The notes under the pieces: generated by a model | Seen by the model: the letters and a program-made list of their open reading frames with translations, nothing else | Told to the model about the DNA's origin: nothing | The model's database searches: none | In this document: positions 11,628 to 20,706 of the stretch, one piece after another | How positions within the stretch are numbered: the stretch's first letter is position 1 | How the letters are laid out: the number at the start of each line of letters is the position of its first letter | Position numbers and translations under genes: made by a program | Source of the DNA: Granulicella sp. | GTDB taxonomy: Bacteria > Acidobacteriota > Terriglobia > Terriglobales > Acidobacteriaceae | Length of the DNA stretch: 64,000 nucleotides | Assembly (NCBI GenBank): GCA_027452215.1 | Contig: DAIDGQ010000039.1 | Span: forward strand, 62,001 to 126,000 | Direction: 5' to 3'

Positions 11628-12962
11628 TCAGATCGCGGGGAGGATGGTGCCGCGGCACTCGCCGAAGGTGATGGTGGGAAGGCCAGGGCGCGCGCAGTGG
11701 CCGCGGAAGATGACTTCGTCACCGTCTTCGAGGAACGTGCGAGTCTCTCCGTTGGGTAGATGGATCGGGTGCTGACCGCGTTGCGTGATCTCGAGCAGGC
11801 AGCCTTGCGAGCCGGGAATTGCTCCGGAGACTGTGCCGGTGGCTAGGATGTCTCCCTCAACGAGGTTGCAGCCGTTGCTGGTGTGGTGCGCGATCATCTG
11901 CGCAAAGGACCAATGGAGGTCCGAGAGATTGGACTTGCTGAGTGAGATGGGAGGTAGCGAGGCCTCGCGCATGCGGGTGGTAGAGAGCAGGACTTCGAGG
12001 GAGAGGTCAATAGCGGAGGAGGTCTCTGCGAGATACGGCAGAGGCGCGGGATCGTGGGGGGCGAGCGGTGTGCGGTAGGGGCGGAGAGCGTCCATCGGGA
12101 TGACCCACGGGGAGAGGCTGGTGGCAAAGCTTTTGCCGAGGAAGGGGCCGAGGGGTTGGGCCTCCCAGACCTGAATGTCGCGAGCGGACCAGTCGTTGAG
12201 CAAGGAGAGGCCGAAGAGATGGCTCTCGGCTTCGGAGATGGGGATGGGTGTGCCGAGCGGGTTGCCGGTGCCGATGATTGCGGCGACCTCGAGTTCGTAG
12301 TCTAGCTGAAGCGTGGGGGCGAAGGTTGGGGTGGGGGCCCCGGGAAGTTTGAACTGGCCGTGAGGGCGGCGGATTTCCGTGCCGCTGACGACGAGAGACG
12401 AGGCGCGGCCATGGTAGCCGATCGGGACCCACTGATAGTTAGGGAGGAGCGGCGCGTCGGGACGGAAGAGCTTGCCGATGTTGGTGGCGTGATGAATGGA
12501 GGCATAGAAGTCGGTGTAGTTTGCGACGGCGACAGGCCTGAGGAAACGGGCGCGAACCATGGGGACCATCGACGCGGCGACGATGCGGCGATGGTCGGCG
12601 GCGGCATTACCTTCGTCGCGTTGGTCAGAGGTTGGGTCGTCTTTGAGGAGATCGAATAGAAGCCTGCGAAGAGCAGACCAGGCGGGAGGCCCGCAGCGAA
12701 GGAGCGGATTGAGTTGAGGCGCGGAGCAGGCAGCGCGGATGGCCGCAGGAAGAGAGTTGAGCGCGCCAGCGTGCGCGAGTTCGTAGAGGTCGAGGATGAA
12801 ACTGCCGATGCCGACGCCGAGGTGCGCGGTGGCGTCGAGTGCGGACGTTGAGACGAACGAGCAGTACGGGAGGGATTGCAGAGGAAAGCCGAGGGTCGCG
12901 TCGTTCGCGGACTCGACCCAGCTCTTCCCTTCCCAACTATCTTCAGTCACGAGGCTCGTCAT
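11628..12962 (-). CDS. fahA: Fumarylacetoacetase
   Basis: Hydrolyses fumarylacetoacetate to fumarate and acetoacetate, the last step of tyrosine degradation. The 444-residue protein has an N-terminal FAH-type domain (FPLQSLPYCSF, then GVGIGSFILDL) and the catalytic domain with HATNIGKLFRPD, YELEVAAIIGTGNPLG, LNDWSARDIQVWE, GKSFATSLSPWV and GTVSGAIPGSQGCLLE, holding the metal-binding acidic residues. The track ORF runs to 13241 inside hmgA; the correct start is ATG 12962 (MTSLVTEDSW), 4 nt after the hmgA stop. The two genes are therefore tightly coupled in an hmgA-fahA operon. Standard length, no anomalies. Confidence 0.96.
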   Translation of the reverse strand: MTSLVTEDSWEGKSWVESANDATLGFPLQSLPYCSFVSTSALDATAHLGVGIGSFILDLYELAHAGALNSLPAAIRAACSAPQLNPLLRCGPPAWSALRRLLFDLLKDDPTSDQRDEGNAAADHRRIVAASMVPMVRARFLRPVAVANYTDFYASIHHATNIGKLFRPDAPLLPNYQWVPIGYHGRASSLVVSGTEIRRPHGQFKLPGAPTPTFAPTLQLDYELEVAAIIGTGNPLGTPIPISEAESHLFGLSLLNDWSARDIQVWEAQPLGPFLGKSFATSLSPWVIPMDALRPYRTPLAPHDPAPLPYLAETSSAIDLSLEVLLSTTRMREASLPPISLSKSNLSDLHWSFAQMIAHHTSNGCNLVEGDILATGTVSGAIPGSQGCLLEITQRGQHPIHLPNGETRTFLEDGDEVIFRGHCARPGLPTITFGECRGTILPAI

Positions 12963-12966
12963 GAGT

Positions 12967-14277
12967 TTAAATCGAGCTCCCGGTGTAGTGACGCTTGAGC
13001 CCCTGCCAGCACTCGTAGTACTCGTGCTGGAGAATCTTCGATTCAAGAGCGTAGCGGGTCGGGCGAACGGCCATTCGGGTCTCGAACATGAAGGCGAGAG
13101 TGTCGGAGATGCGGTGGGGCTTGAGGTCGGCGGCCGTGGCGCGCGCGTAGGTCTCTGCGTCAGGGCCATGGCCGGACATGCAGTTGTGCAGGCTGGCACC
13201 GCCGGGGAGAAAGCCCTCGGCCTTGGCGTCGTACTCGCCATAGATGAGGCCCATGAATTCGTTCATCATGTTGCGATGAAACCAGGGCGGCCGGAAGGTG
13301 TGTTCGGCCACGAGCCAACGCGGAGGAAAGATGGCGAAGTCGATGTTGGGCGTGCCTTGAACGTGCGAGGGCGCGGTGAGCACGGTGAAGATGGACGGGT
13401 CAGGATGATCGAAGCTGACGGTGTTGATGGTGTTGAAACGCGCCATGTCGTAGAGGTAGGGGGCGTAGTTTCCGTGCCACGCGATGACATCCAGCGGCGA
13501 GTGGTTGTAGTGCGAAGTCCAGAGCTTGCCAAGGAACTTGGAGACGACTTCGAAGTCTCCGTCGGTGTCTTCGAACGCTGCAACGGGCGTGAGGAAGTCG
13601 CGCGGATTCGCGAGGCCGTTGGCACCGATGGGGCCAAGGTCGGGGAGGCGAAAGGGCTGTCCGTAGTTTTCGCAGATGTAGCCGCGCGCCTGGTTGTCCA
13701 ACAGCTCGACGCGGAATTTAATGCCGCGAGGGATAACGGCGAGATGGCCGGGCCTGACTTCGAGGATGCCGCATTCGGTGGCGATGCGTAGACCGCCCTG
13801 CTGCGGTAGGATCAGCATCTCGCCATCGGCATTGTAGAAGAAGCGAGAGCTCATGGAGGCATTGGCTACATACATATGGACACCTGCGCCGTCGTGGGTG
13901 GAAGGGTCTCCGTTGCCTCCGAGGGTGACGAGGCCTTCGACGAAATCTGTGGGCACGGTTGGGAATGGAGGCGGGTTCCAGCGCATCTGATTCGGCGGCG
14001 TGGGGACTTCGTCGAAGGGGCCGCTGCGAAGAAGTGTCTTTTCCGGGAAGGGCTGGTAGGGCTCGTGGACGACGGAGGGGCGGATGCGATACATCCAGGT
14101 GCGTCGGTTGAGGCCACGCGGCGCGGCGAAGGCAGAGCCACTTACCTGCTCGGTGTAGAGGCCGAGGGGATGCTTCTGCGGAGAGTTCTGGCCGACGGGG
14201 AGAGCCCCCGAATGAGCCTCTGTGGCGAACTCGTTTCCGAATCCTGACTGATAAGCGAGCTGCGAGTGTTCCGGCAT
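12967..14277 (-). CDS. hmgA: Homogentisate 1,2-dioxygenase
   Basis: Fe(II) enzyme that opens the ring of homogentisate to maleylacetoacetate. The 436-residue product has the near-invariant N-terminus [13 protein letters not shown] and the C-terminal cupin motifs carrying the iron ligands ([28 protein letters not shown] and [16 protein letters not shown]). The start is placed at ATG 14277 ([11 protein letters not shown]), with AGAGG about 8 nt upstream, rather than at the track start 14325. fahA follows after 4 nt. No maleylacetoacetate isomerase (maiA) is visible in the window, so that step must be encoded elsewhere or occur non-enzymatically. Confidence 0.97.
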   Translation of the reverse strand: MPEHSQLAYQSGFGNEFATEAHSGALPVGQNSPQKHPLGLYTEQVSGSAFAAPRGLNRRTWMYRIRPSVVHEPYQPFPEKTLLRSGPFDEVPTPPNQMRWNPPPFPTVPTDFVEGLVTLGGNGDPSTHDGAGVHMYVANASMSSRFFYNADGEMLILPQQGGLRIATECGILEVRPGHLAVIPRGIKFRVELLDNQARGYICENYGQPFRLPDLGPIGANGLANPRDFLTPVAAFEDTDGDFEVVSKFLGKLWTSHYNHSPLDVIAWHGNYAPYLYDMARFNTINTVSFDHPDPSIFTVLTAPSHVQGTPNIDFAIFPPRWLVAEHTFRPPWFHRNMMNEFMGLIYGEYDAKAEGFLPGGASLHNCMSGHGPDAETYARATAADLKPHRISDTLAFMFETRMAVRPTRYALESKILQHEYYECWQGLKRHYTGSSI

Positions 14278-14433
14278 AAACAACCTCTTCTGCGCACGGG
14301 AATTCCGGCATCGAGAGTATCGCACGGACAGCGGTCCTCTGGCGTGCGGCCGGAGGCGGTATCACATGCAGATCGCGGTCCGGTAGCGTAGCATTTCGAT
14401 TGTACGAATTTGCGGTACGACAGCCGCTGTACT

Positions 14434-15258
14434 ATGCCCCGTCTCTCCTGTACGTTCGAGCAGCTCCACCGCGATCTTCGCGAGTTCATGGCAGAGTGCA
14501 AAGCTCGCCCAGGCGGTCATGCCGTCCATGCGCTTCGCACGTCCACGCGTCGAATGGAGGCACTATTGCGCAGCGTGCTGGAAGAGAATCCTCGAAATCC
14601 GCGGCTGCGTGGCAGGGTGCACCACGCCTTGGATGCGATGAAGAAGGTTCGGCGAGGGGCGGGCAGGGTGCGCGATCTCGATGTTCAGCGAATGCTGATC
14701 GCAGAGATCGCCGCGAGACGCACCGATATGGGGTTCGTCAAGAAGCGGGGCGCTTGGGAGGAGCAATGCGAAGAATTGGAGAGCATGCTGCGCCGGTGCC
14801 GCAAACGAGAGTCAGCGAAGCTGGTGAGCCTGCTGGATGACGCAACGCCCGCGGTGGAACGCGCTCTGGATCGATTGGCGGAGGCGATCAAGACAGTGGA
14901 CCAAACCTCTACGCTCAAGGCGGATTTGCTCCCAGGTCTGCGGAGTTCTCTCGCACTTACAGATATCACAGAGGAGAGCCTGCACCGCTACCGGAAGCGA
15001 ATCAAAGCGGCGCGTTATCTCCTGGAGTTGAGAGACGCATCCAACGACGCAAAACGGATCGCGAAGCAACTGAAACTGATACTCGATTCCATTGGACGAT
15101 GGCACGATCTGCTGCTGCTCGCCGAGCAGGCCACCGCGCTCCTGGGAAAACGTGCCGTGCTGGCGCGAGCAATCCGCGTAGAGAGGGATGAGGCACTTCT
15201 GTTGGCTATCGATGCCGCAGGATCGATCAACTCACCACAGCAAGGTCAGCAGCTTTAA
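14434..15258 (+). CDS. CHAD-domain protein
   Basis: 274 residues, mostly alpha-helical and rich in Arg, Lys and His. Conserved CHAD features appear twice: HALRTSTRRMEALLRSVLE with KVRRGAGRVRDLDVQ in the first half, and LHRYRKRIKAARYLLEL with a degenerate RWHDLLLLAE in the second. CHAD domains bind inorganic polyphosphate and often associate with polyphosphate granules. There is no fused CYTH domain and no ppk or ppx beside it. I start at ATG 14434; the track TTG at 14410 adds eight residues without support. The gene is divergent from hmgA. Confidence 0.85.
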   Translation: MPRLSCTFEQLHRDLREFMAECKARPGGHAVHALRTSTRRMEALLRSVLEENPRNPRLRGRVHHALDAMKKVRRGAGRVRDLDVQRMLIAEIAARRTDMGFVKKRGAWEEQCEELESMLRRCRKRESAKLVSLLDDATPAVERALDRLAEAIKTVDQTSTLKADLLPGLRSSLALTDITEESLHRYRKRIKAARYLLELRDASNDAKRIAKQLKLILDSIGRWHDLLLLAEQATALLGKRAVLARAIRVERDEALLLAIDAAGSINSPQQGQQL

Positions 15259-15311
15259 AGCAGAGTACAGGCCTAGCAGCGAAACCCTTTTTAAACATGC
15301 GTAACAGCAGC

Positions 15312-15644
15312 CTATGGGCGAAGTGCCCATACAAGAGTTGCGCCTTCGACAAGCAGGCAGCCCTGGATCCAGATAGGGTAACGCTGCTGAAGTAGACGCA
15401 GAGATGTCTTCGGAAAACAGAGCCTAGAGAAGCCGGAGAGAGTCAGGCCCGCAAACAGCGTCCAGTAATAGACTCCGCCCCAGGCTACGCAGGGAATAGA
15501 TAACTCGAGAAGGATTGCCCCAAGGATACGAATGCCACGTTCCCGGCTCATCCAACGTTCCGTCAACTCAGGCGCGGCAAGGTGCCAAACGCCTGAAACT
15601 AATAACACACCTACTACACTTGCAAGATAGATGGTCTTAAACAT
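15312..15644 (-). CDS. Small membrane protein, unknown
   Basis: 110 residues with about three hydrophobic helices: IYLASVVGVLLVSGVWHL at the N-terminus, RILGAILLELSIPCVAWGGVYYWTLFAGLTL in the middle, and a short segment near WIQGCLLVEGATLVWAL at the end. I do not recognise a family. Base composition is lower in GC than the neighbours and no clear ribosome-binding site precedes ATG 15644. It ends about 50 bp from the convergent CHAD gene. It could be a remnant of recent transfer. Confidence 0.5.
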   Translation of the reverse strand: MFKTIYLASVVGVLLVSGVWHLAAPELTERWMSRERGIRILGAILLELSIPCVAWGGVYYWTLFAGLTLSGFSRLCFPKTSLRLLQQRYPIWIQGCLLVEGATLVWALRP

Positions 15645-16142
15645 TTAGACAGCGTACTTGATATTTTTCGGCCAAATAGGCTGTTAACTGGCGAGCTAAT
15701 AGCATCTGCAAGACATCGAAGCTCCCGTGCATTTTGTAACACTTGATCAACCAGTAACGTTCGTGAGAGGCAATTCCACTATATCTAGACTCGCCACATC
15801 GGGATCCCGCGACGAGTGGTAGCGACGTGTCAATCACCGAAAGCATTTTGACTCAGACTTGCAATTCGATAATTAATACAAATGTTTCGGAATCGAGAGG
15901 GATTTATCCGAGTTGGCTCGATAAACCTACTTACACTCACGTCGAAAAGCTAGTTTGGAGCTACACAGGTGGTGGTGTCGGTTCAGGGTTCGCCACCTAG
16001 GAACCGCACGACGGCATGAACTGCCGTATGGTCGGACCGTTGGGTTGGGATGGTGTGAAGGTGGTGTTGGGTAATTATGGTGAAAAGGCTCGTCCAGAAC
16101 CGCTGCGGTCCTCGACGAGCCACATGCAAGAGCTATCGCATG
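15645..16142. other. Intergenic region, lower GC, no confident gene
   Basis: The stretch between the small membrane protein and the hexaheme cytochrome gene. It contains the 69-residue minus-strand ORF 15637-15846, which has no clear ribosome-binding site and no recognisable feature, and the terminator at 16087-16121. From about 15850 to 16080 I see only a short ACGGCA/TGCCGT inverted repeat near 16010 and nothing coding. Confidence 0.5.
16082..16121 (-). terminator. Terminator of the cytochrome operon
   Basis: On the minus strand GGCTCGTC pairs with GACGAGCC (outer stem 8 bp, arms 16087-16094 and 16114-16121), with an inner CCGC/GCGG-type pairing in the loop, followed by TTTTCA. It lies just beyond the stop of the hexaheme gene (16143) and would end the mtrA-mtrB-cytc-hexaheme transcript. 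Confidence 0.7.
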
Positions 16143-17573
16143 TTACTGAAGGCCCACCGCTGCAAGTTGCTTCGGGTCCGCCTCGTCCGTAGCTAACAAG
16201 TTGTGGCATGTCGAGCAATCGTTCGTGATGCTCTTACCGGTCTTGTCGTTGTGGTTGCCATCGTGGCAACGAAAGCATCCCGGATAATCATTGTGCCCTA
16301 TGTTGTTGGGATGTGTGCCCCACGTGACCTTCATGAAGGGGAAGACGTTATTGCTGTAGATAGCGACGATAGCCTTTGCGGCCTGATCAATTTCAGCGCG
16401 TTGACCTGTCCAGACCGCGGGATATTGAGTGCGGTAGAAGGTCTCGAGTGCCGAAGGGATACGCACGGCTGCATCTTGCCGCGAACTATAGTCCGCCTTG
16501 ATGAGGGCAAGACCTTCCTTATGGACGAAGGGCAGCGAGCGACTTGGGCGTCCCTGTGCCATATCCTTATTCAAGGCCTCTTCGGGCGTGAGAAAAGAAT
16601 GAGCAGCGCGGTTGTGGCAGTCAATGCAGTTCATGAGATGCTTTTCGCCAGTGATGGGACCCTTCGTATCCGAGGACACGAACTCGGTGACGGATCCGTC
16701 GGGGTTCGTCTTCCCTACCCACGGAATGGTCTGGTGATTTGAGTCCGTGGCTACATACTCGATGTGACCCAGATGTGCACCGTGAATTCCACTCAGATTG
16801 CCAAAGGAATCACGTCCTCCGACGTGAACCATGGCCATCGTGTAAGTCATGGAGTTCTTTTCGTCGTCACCATAGGATGTCTTTACCAGCAGCTTGTCCC
16901 CGATATTTCGCTCGGCATTATGACAGCTCAGACAAGTCACCTGAGCTGACGGAATTTTATCTCCGGCCATGATCGGTTCAGGGTAACGATGAAACATCAC
17001 CATGAGAAGCTGTTTGGTTCCATTCACCTTCGCATGAACAAATCCCTGGACTCCGGGCGCTATGTGGCAGGAAGTGCATGGCACATCCGCATGCGACGAG
17101 AGGTGATAGGCAGTGAACTCAGGTGACATGACATGGCAGGACTGACCGCAGAAGGACGGCGTATCCATATAGGCGACGCCGCGATAGGACGCGGTGCCGA
17201 CGATGACAAAATTGATGAATGTTGCCACGATGACGAAGTTAACTCCGTGGCGAAACGCGGGCTCAGCAAAATCTATTGCAGGATAGATGGATGGAATCTG
17301 GCCGGCAGCACTCAGTTGACGCTGGCGAAGCCACATGCCGAGAGGAATAAGAAGCAGACCCAGAACAAAAATGCCGGGGAGCACAAGATCGAAAATAATG
17401 CCCAGGTAAGGATTGGATGAGCCGCCATGCCCAAGAAAATCCACCACCCAGAAGCCAACTAAAACAAGGGCGGATGCACTTGTGAGTGCACCGCCGATGA
17501 GGCTGATCGTGTTGTTCCCATAAAAGAGAAATGGTCTAAGCCAATTCTTCTTGAATTGTTCCAGGTCTGCCAT
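16143..17573 (-). CDS. Inner-membrane hexaheme cytochrome c, NapC/NirT type (ImcH-like)
   Basis: 476 residues. Three predicted membrane helices (about 23-46, 56-82 and 110-130) precede a periplasmic domain with six CXXCH heme motifs: CGQSCH, CTSCH, CLSCH, CIDCH, CFRCH and CSTCH. The first heme directly after the last helix (TPSFCGQSCHVMSPEF) matches the NapC/NirT quinol-dehydrogenase pattern. The three-helix layout recalls Geobacter ImcH rather than single-helix CymA, though ImcH is described with seven hemes. Likely role: pass electrons between the menaquinone pool and periplasmic cytochromes. It follows the monoheme cytochrome gene by 6 nt and is last in the conduit operon. Direction of flow cannot be read from the sequence. 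Confidence 0.85.
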   Translation of the reverse strand: MADLEQFKKNWLRPFLFYGNNTISLIGGALTSASALVLVGFWVVDFLGHGGSSNPYLGIIFDLVLPGIFVLGLLLIPLGMWLRQRQLSAAGQIPSIYPAIDFAEPAFRHGVNFVIVATFINFVIVGTASYRGVAYMDTPSFCGQSCHVMSPEFTAYHLSSHADVPCTSCHIAPGVQGFVHAKVNGTKQLLMVMFHRYPEPIMAGDKIPSAQVTCLSCHNAERNIGDKLLVKTSYGDDEKNSMTYTMAMVHVGGRDSFGNLSGIHGAHLGHIEYVATDSNHQTIPWVGKTNPDGSVTEFVSSDTKGPITGEKHLMNCIDCHNRAAHSFLTPEEALNKDMAQGRPSRSLPFVHKEGLALIKADYSSRQDAAVRIPSALETFYRTQYPAVWTGQRAEIDQAAKAIVAIYSNNVFPFMKVTWGTHPNNIGHNDYPGCFRCHDGNHNDKTGKSITNDCSTCHNLLATDEADPKQLAAVGLQ

Positions 17574-17579
17574 GGGTTC

Positions 17580-17906
17580 CTACTTCTTCTCTAGTGTGCG
17601 GATGTAGGCGACTACGTCCTTGATCTGACTATCCGACAGCTTGCCTGCATAGGCGGGCATTTTGCCCTTACCACTTTTCGTAGCTGCAATAAGATCAGCA
17701 TCCGACTCCTTGACAATCGCCGGAGAGGTGAGCGGCATTGCCTTCATTGCCTTTCCGGCGGGAGTGGATCCCGAACCATCAGCGGCATGGCACATCTGAC
17801 ACTTAGCTTTATAGGTATCCGCTCCAGAGTTCTGAGCAGCTGCCGTTAGAGTGGAAGCTGCCATGATGGCAACCAGTGTAATTCCGAATTGAGATCTTAC
17901 TGTCAT
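17580..17906 (-). CDS. Periplasmic monoheme cytochrome c (class I)
   Basis: 108 residues: Sec signal peptide to about residue 24 (ending AAAQN), heme motif CQMCH at 36-40, a Gly/Pro-rich loop, a likely axial Met in KGKMPAYAGKLSD, and the C-terminal helix DVVAYIRTLEKK typical of small cytochromes c. It would be a soluble shuttle between the inner-membrane hexaheme protein and the decaheme protein. It lies 44 bp after the porin gene and 6 nt before the hexaheme gene, all on one strand, supporting one operon. Confidence 0.93.
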   Translation of the reverse strand: MTVRSQFGITLVAIMAASTLTAAAQNSGADTYKAKCQMCHAADGSGSTPAGKAMKAMPLTSPAIVKESDADLIAATKSGKGKMPAYAGKLSDSQIKDVVAYIRTLEKK

Positions 17907-17950
17907 TCCAATGTCTCCTTGGTTGAGCGTATTACCGATAAGCTAGCATC

Positions 17951-20587
17951 TTAGAACTCATAGTGCATGGAGAGCGTGAGGAGATTTGCATGAAAGTTCC
18001 TCGGTGCAGAAAGCCCAGATGACGGTTCGGTTAGACCGGTTGGACCAACCAAGGTGGATGAATTGCAAGGGACGACCGTTGCTGGGGTTGAGGGGGTCGG
18101 ATTGGTCGTGCTGCAGTACGGAGCGCCGGAGGGACCACCTTCGCCGTAGCCGTAGTAGTTGTACTCCGCCTTCCAGATCCATCCCGGGTGAACCGTCCAT
18201 GCAATGTTCACATAGGGCGACTGATACGCAGATTGCAGAGAACCGTTGACTGCCTGCGCGCTGTTGAAGAACTGGTTGCCGCTCACCGAACTGATGCGAT
18301 ATCCAAGGCCGCCATGTAGCGAGTTGACCGGAGTCAGCAGGAGACCGACGGATGCGTACTGCGTGGGAGCATCCATGAAGTCTGCCACTGGGCCGTACTC
18401 GTAGTAGGACGTTCCACGGACGGTTGCTCCAGGACATGCTGTACCACTGGCCGTGGCTGCTCCGGGCAGAGCGCTGGTCGCTGCTGCGTCGTAGCAAATG
18501 TTGGTCGACGTGTATACATCCGAGTAGGAGTAGTTGAGGTCGAGCGCAAAGTGCTCGTTCGGCGTGAGCACCACGCCCATGCTGGCTACGCGGCTGTGAT
18601 CGACATGATTGATGGGGCCAATCGCAACGCTCGCAGGGGTGGGAGCGCCGACACCGGTATATACGGTTGGAGTTGAGGAGGGCAGAGACTGATTCCAGTT
18701 GCCGGAGTTGTTGGTATTGTTATGCCGTTCCCTGTCATTGAAGGCAGCGGAGATAGAGGCCCAGGACTTCGGCCTGTAAAGCGTGTGGAACCTGTAGTGC
18801 TGCGTCTGCCGTGGGTCGATCGGTGTCAGCACGTTGTTGTCGTAGATCGCTTCGACCGTCCCGTTGACGTCCCAGTGCGGGGTGGGGCGAAGTGCGACAT
18901 TGAGGATTCCCCCGTTTTCAAAGATCGTCCAATTAGCATTTGCTGGATCCGTGGAGATTGCACTTCCTTGAACGATGGTGTCGGTGCTGTAACGATAGGT
19001 GAGCGAGAACGTGGCGCGAGACGATGCGTCCCAGGTTGTGGTCAGGTCATTGGTCACGATCTTTTGGCCAAAGTAGCCATACGATAGAACACCGTTGCTG
19101 ATGCCCGGGTAAGTTACTGGTCCCGACGTCAGATTGCCGGGGTAGTTGATCGTAAAGGGACCTCCGGAGGGTATGCTGTGTTTGATTCCGGCAACGTTGG
19201 TACTGCCCGGTTCGTGAACGTTTGAGAAATACACTTGATCCGCGAAGCTCAATTTGTCGAGTGCCTGCCAGGTGATGCCCAACTCGGCACCGACATCGTG
19301 TCGCCTTGCGGTGGACCATCCGGTAAATGTGTTTGTGCGCATCGCCGAGGCAGGCGCCGTCTTGGTGGCTGCTGTGTAATACAGACCAGTCCAGGTTTCG
19401 TTGTAGTTGGGGAGATTCGTATTTGCTTCCGTGTAGCGGAAGCTTCCGTTGACTGCAATGTTCCTGATGCTCGAACTCTGAAAGCGGAATATCTCGGTGG
19501 GATAGAGGCTGCGTGTCGGAAGATGGCGCGCATAGGTGGCATTTACGTCGCATGCAGGGTCGATCACGGGAAGACCAATCGTCCCGGCGGCCGCAGTGAG
19601 TGCTACTCCGGGAGTGGCAATGCTGGGACTGCAGAGGGCTGCTGTGTAAGGAGAGGTGCTGTCATATCCTCCAAGTGAGACCGGTGTACCGTTCGCTTCC
19701 TGCACATTCAATGTGCCGGGTGCGAGCGTAAAGTAGGTATTTTCCTTGTAGTGGACGACCTCCTCTTCAAAGGTGAACTTCGTCTGTTGGAGTGGCTTCC
19801 AATCGACAGCTCCAATGAAATCGTCGGTGCTATTGCGCACGTTTTCTTGCAGCAACATGCTCTCGGCAACGATCGGGTCACCGCCAGGGCTTAGCGCCGG
19901 ACCCTGGAAGATGTTCTGTGAGTAAGCCACACGGAAGGTCACTTTTGCGAGCGGAAAGATCGTTAGGTTGGTGTCCGTCATTCTTCGCACGGTATTGAAC
20001 TTGAACGGCGAATCGTTCATCTGCGGCCATGCATATGAGCCCAGAGCACCGGCGGGTCCGATCGGGATAGACTGCCCTCCCGGGATCAGGGCGTTGCCTA
20101 AGAGGTCATAGTCAAAGTACTGGCGGTCGCGGCGGAACGTTCCAGAGAACTCATACAGCTTGCCCTTGGAAAAATCCATCTTGGCGAAGTTGTTCGGGTC
20201 ACCTCCAAAGCCGGAAGTAAACGCCGTCAGGTAGTCCAGCAGGGGATGCTTGGTACCCGGGACAGCACGCATCGTATACGTCTGGCCGAGGACACGCGGT
20301 CCGGACTGGATGTTCACGAGGGTGTCGTACATATTTCTGCTGCCAAAGACTCCGGCGACATGTCCACCAAGGTCCACAGACTGATGAATCACATAGCCCT
20401 CCTGGATCACCGGCGTTGTTTGCACCGTATTCGCAGGAGCGCCGGATGCGAGGGTTTGACCCTGAAGACCCGCGACACCCGTCATCAGTAACATTATGGC
20501 GATCCCAATCCCGGCTGCGGCCCGATGGGTCGTCTTCGATGCCAGGAGTTCATTTGGTAGCCGAGAAAACCAGTCAGTCTTCTTCAT
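17951..20587 (-). CDS. MtrB/PioB-type outer-membrane beta-barrel of a porin-cytochrome conduit
   Basis: About 878 residues: signal peptide (hydrophobic core GIGIAIMLLMTGVAGLQ, ending QT), then a long run of alternating-residue beta strands with aromatic girdles and a C-terminal phenylalanine (LTLSMHYEF), as in large outer-membrane barrels. MtrB/PioB barrels sheathe a decaheme cytochrome and carry electrons across the outer membrane. The assignment rests on size, barrel texture and position directly after a DmsE/MtrA-type decaheme gene, and not on a diagnostic motif. There is no N-terminal CXXC as in Shewanella MtrB. I place the start at ATG 20587 (MKKTDWF), with GAGG 7-10 nt upstream; the track starts four codons earlier. 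Confidence 0.8.
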   Translation of the reverse strand: MKKTDWFSRLPNELLASKTTHRAAAGIGIAIMLLMTGVAGLQGQTLASGAPANTVQTTPVIQEGYVIHQSVDLGGHVAGVFGSRNMYDTLVNIQSGPRVLGQTYTMRAVPGTKHPLLDYLTAFTSGFGGDPNNFAKMDFSKGKLYEFSGTFRRDRQYFDYDLLGNALIPGGQSIPIGPAGALGSYAWPQMNDSPFKFNTVRRMTDTNLTIFPLAKVTFRVAYSQNIFQGPALSPGGDPIVAESMLLQENVRNSTDDFIGAVDWKPLQQTKFTFEEEVVHYKENTYFTLAPGTLNVQEANGTPVSLGGYDSTSPYTAALCSPSIATPGVALTAAAGTIGLPVIDPACDVNATYARHLPTRSLYPTEIFRFQSSSIRNIAVNGSFRYTEANTNLPNYNETWTGLYYTAATKTAPASAMRTNTFTGWSTARRHDVGAELGITWQALDKLSFADQVYFSNVHEPGSTNVAGIKHSIPSGGPFTINYPGNLTSGPVTYPGISNGVLSYGYFGQKIVTNDLTTTWDASSRATFSLTYRYSTDTIVQGSAISTDPANANWTIFENGGILNVALRPTPHWDVNGTVEAIYDNNVLTPIDPRQTQHYRFHTLYRPKSWASISAAFNDRERHNNTNNSGNWNQSLPSSTPTVYTGVGAPTPASVAIGPINHVDHSRVASMGVVLTPNEHFALDLNYSYSDVYTSTNICYDAAATSALPGAATASGTACPGATVRGTSYYEYGPVADFMDAPTQYASVGLLLTPVNSLHGGLGYRISSVSGNQFFNSAQAVNGSLQSAYQSPYVNIAWTVHPGWIWKAEYNYYGYGEGGPSGAPYCSTTNPTPSTPATVVPCNSSTLVGPTGLTEPSSGLSAPRNFHANLLTLSMHYEF

Positions 20588-20706
20588 CTCAAGCCTCATT
20601 TGCAGTAAAGCGTGTTAGCAGTGAGCCCATATAGGTGGGCATAACCGTTGTGCAGGAAATCGACCGAGCCGCCCGATGCTGGCAAAACGGCACAGTCTCG
20701 GAACCG

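Noticed and set aside
15637-15846. 69-residue minus-strand ORF overlapping the start of the 110-residue gene
   Set aside because: No clear ribosome-binding site, no recognisable feature, in a lower-GC stretch where chance ORFs are likely.
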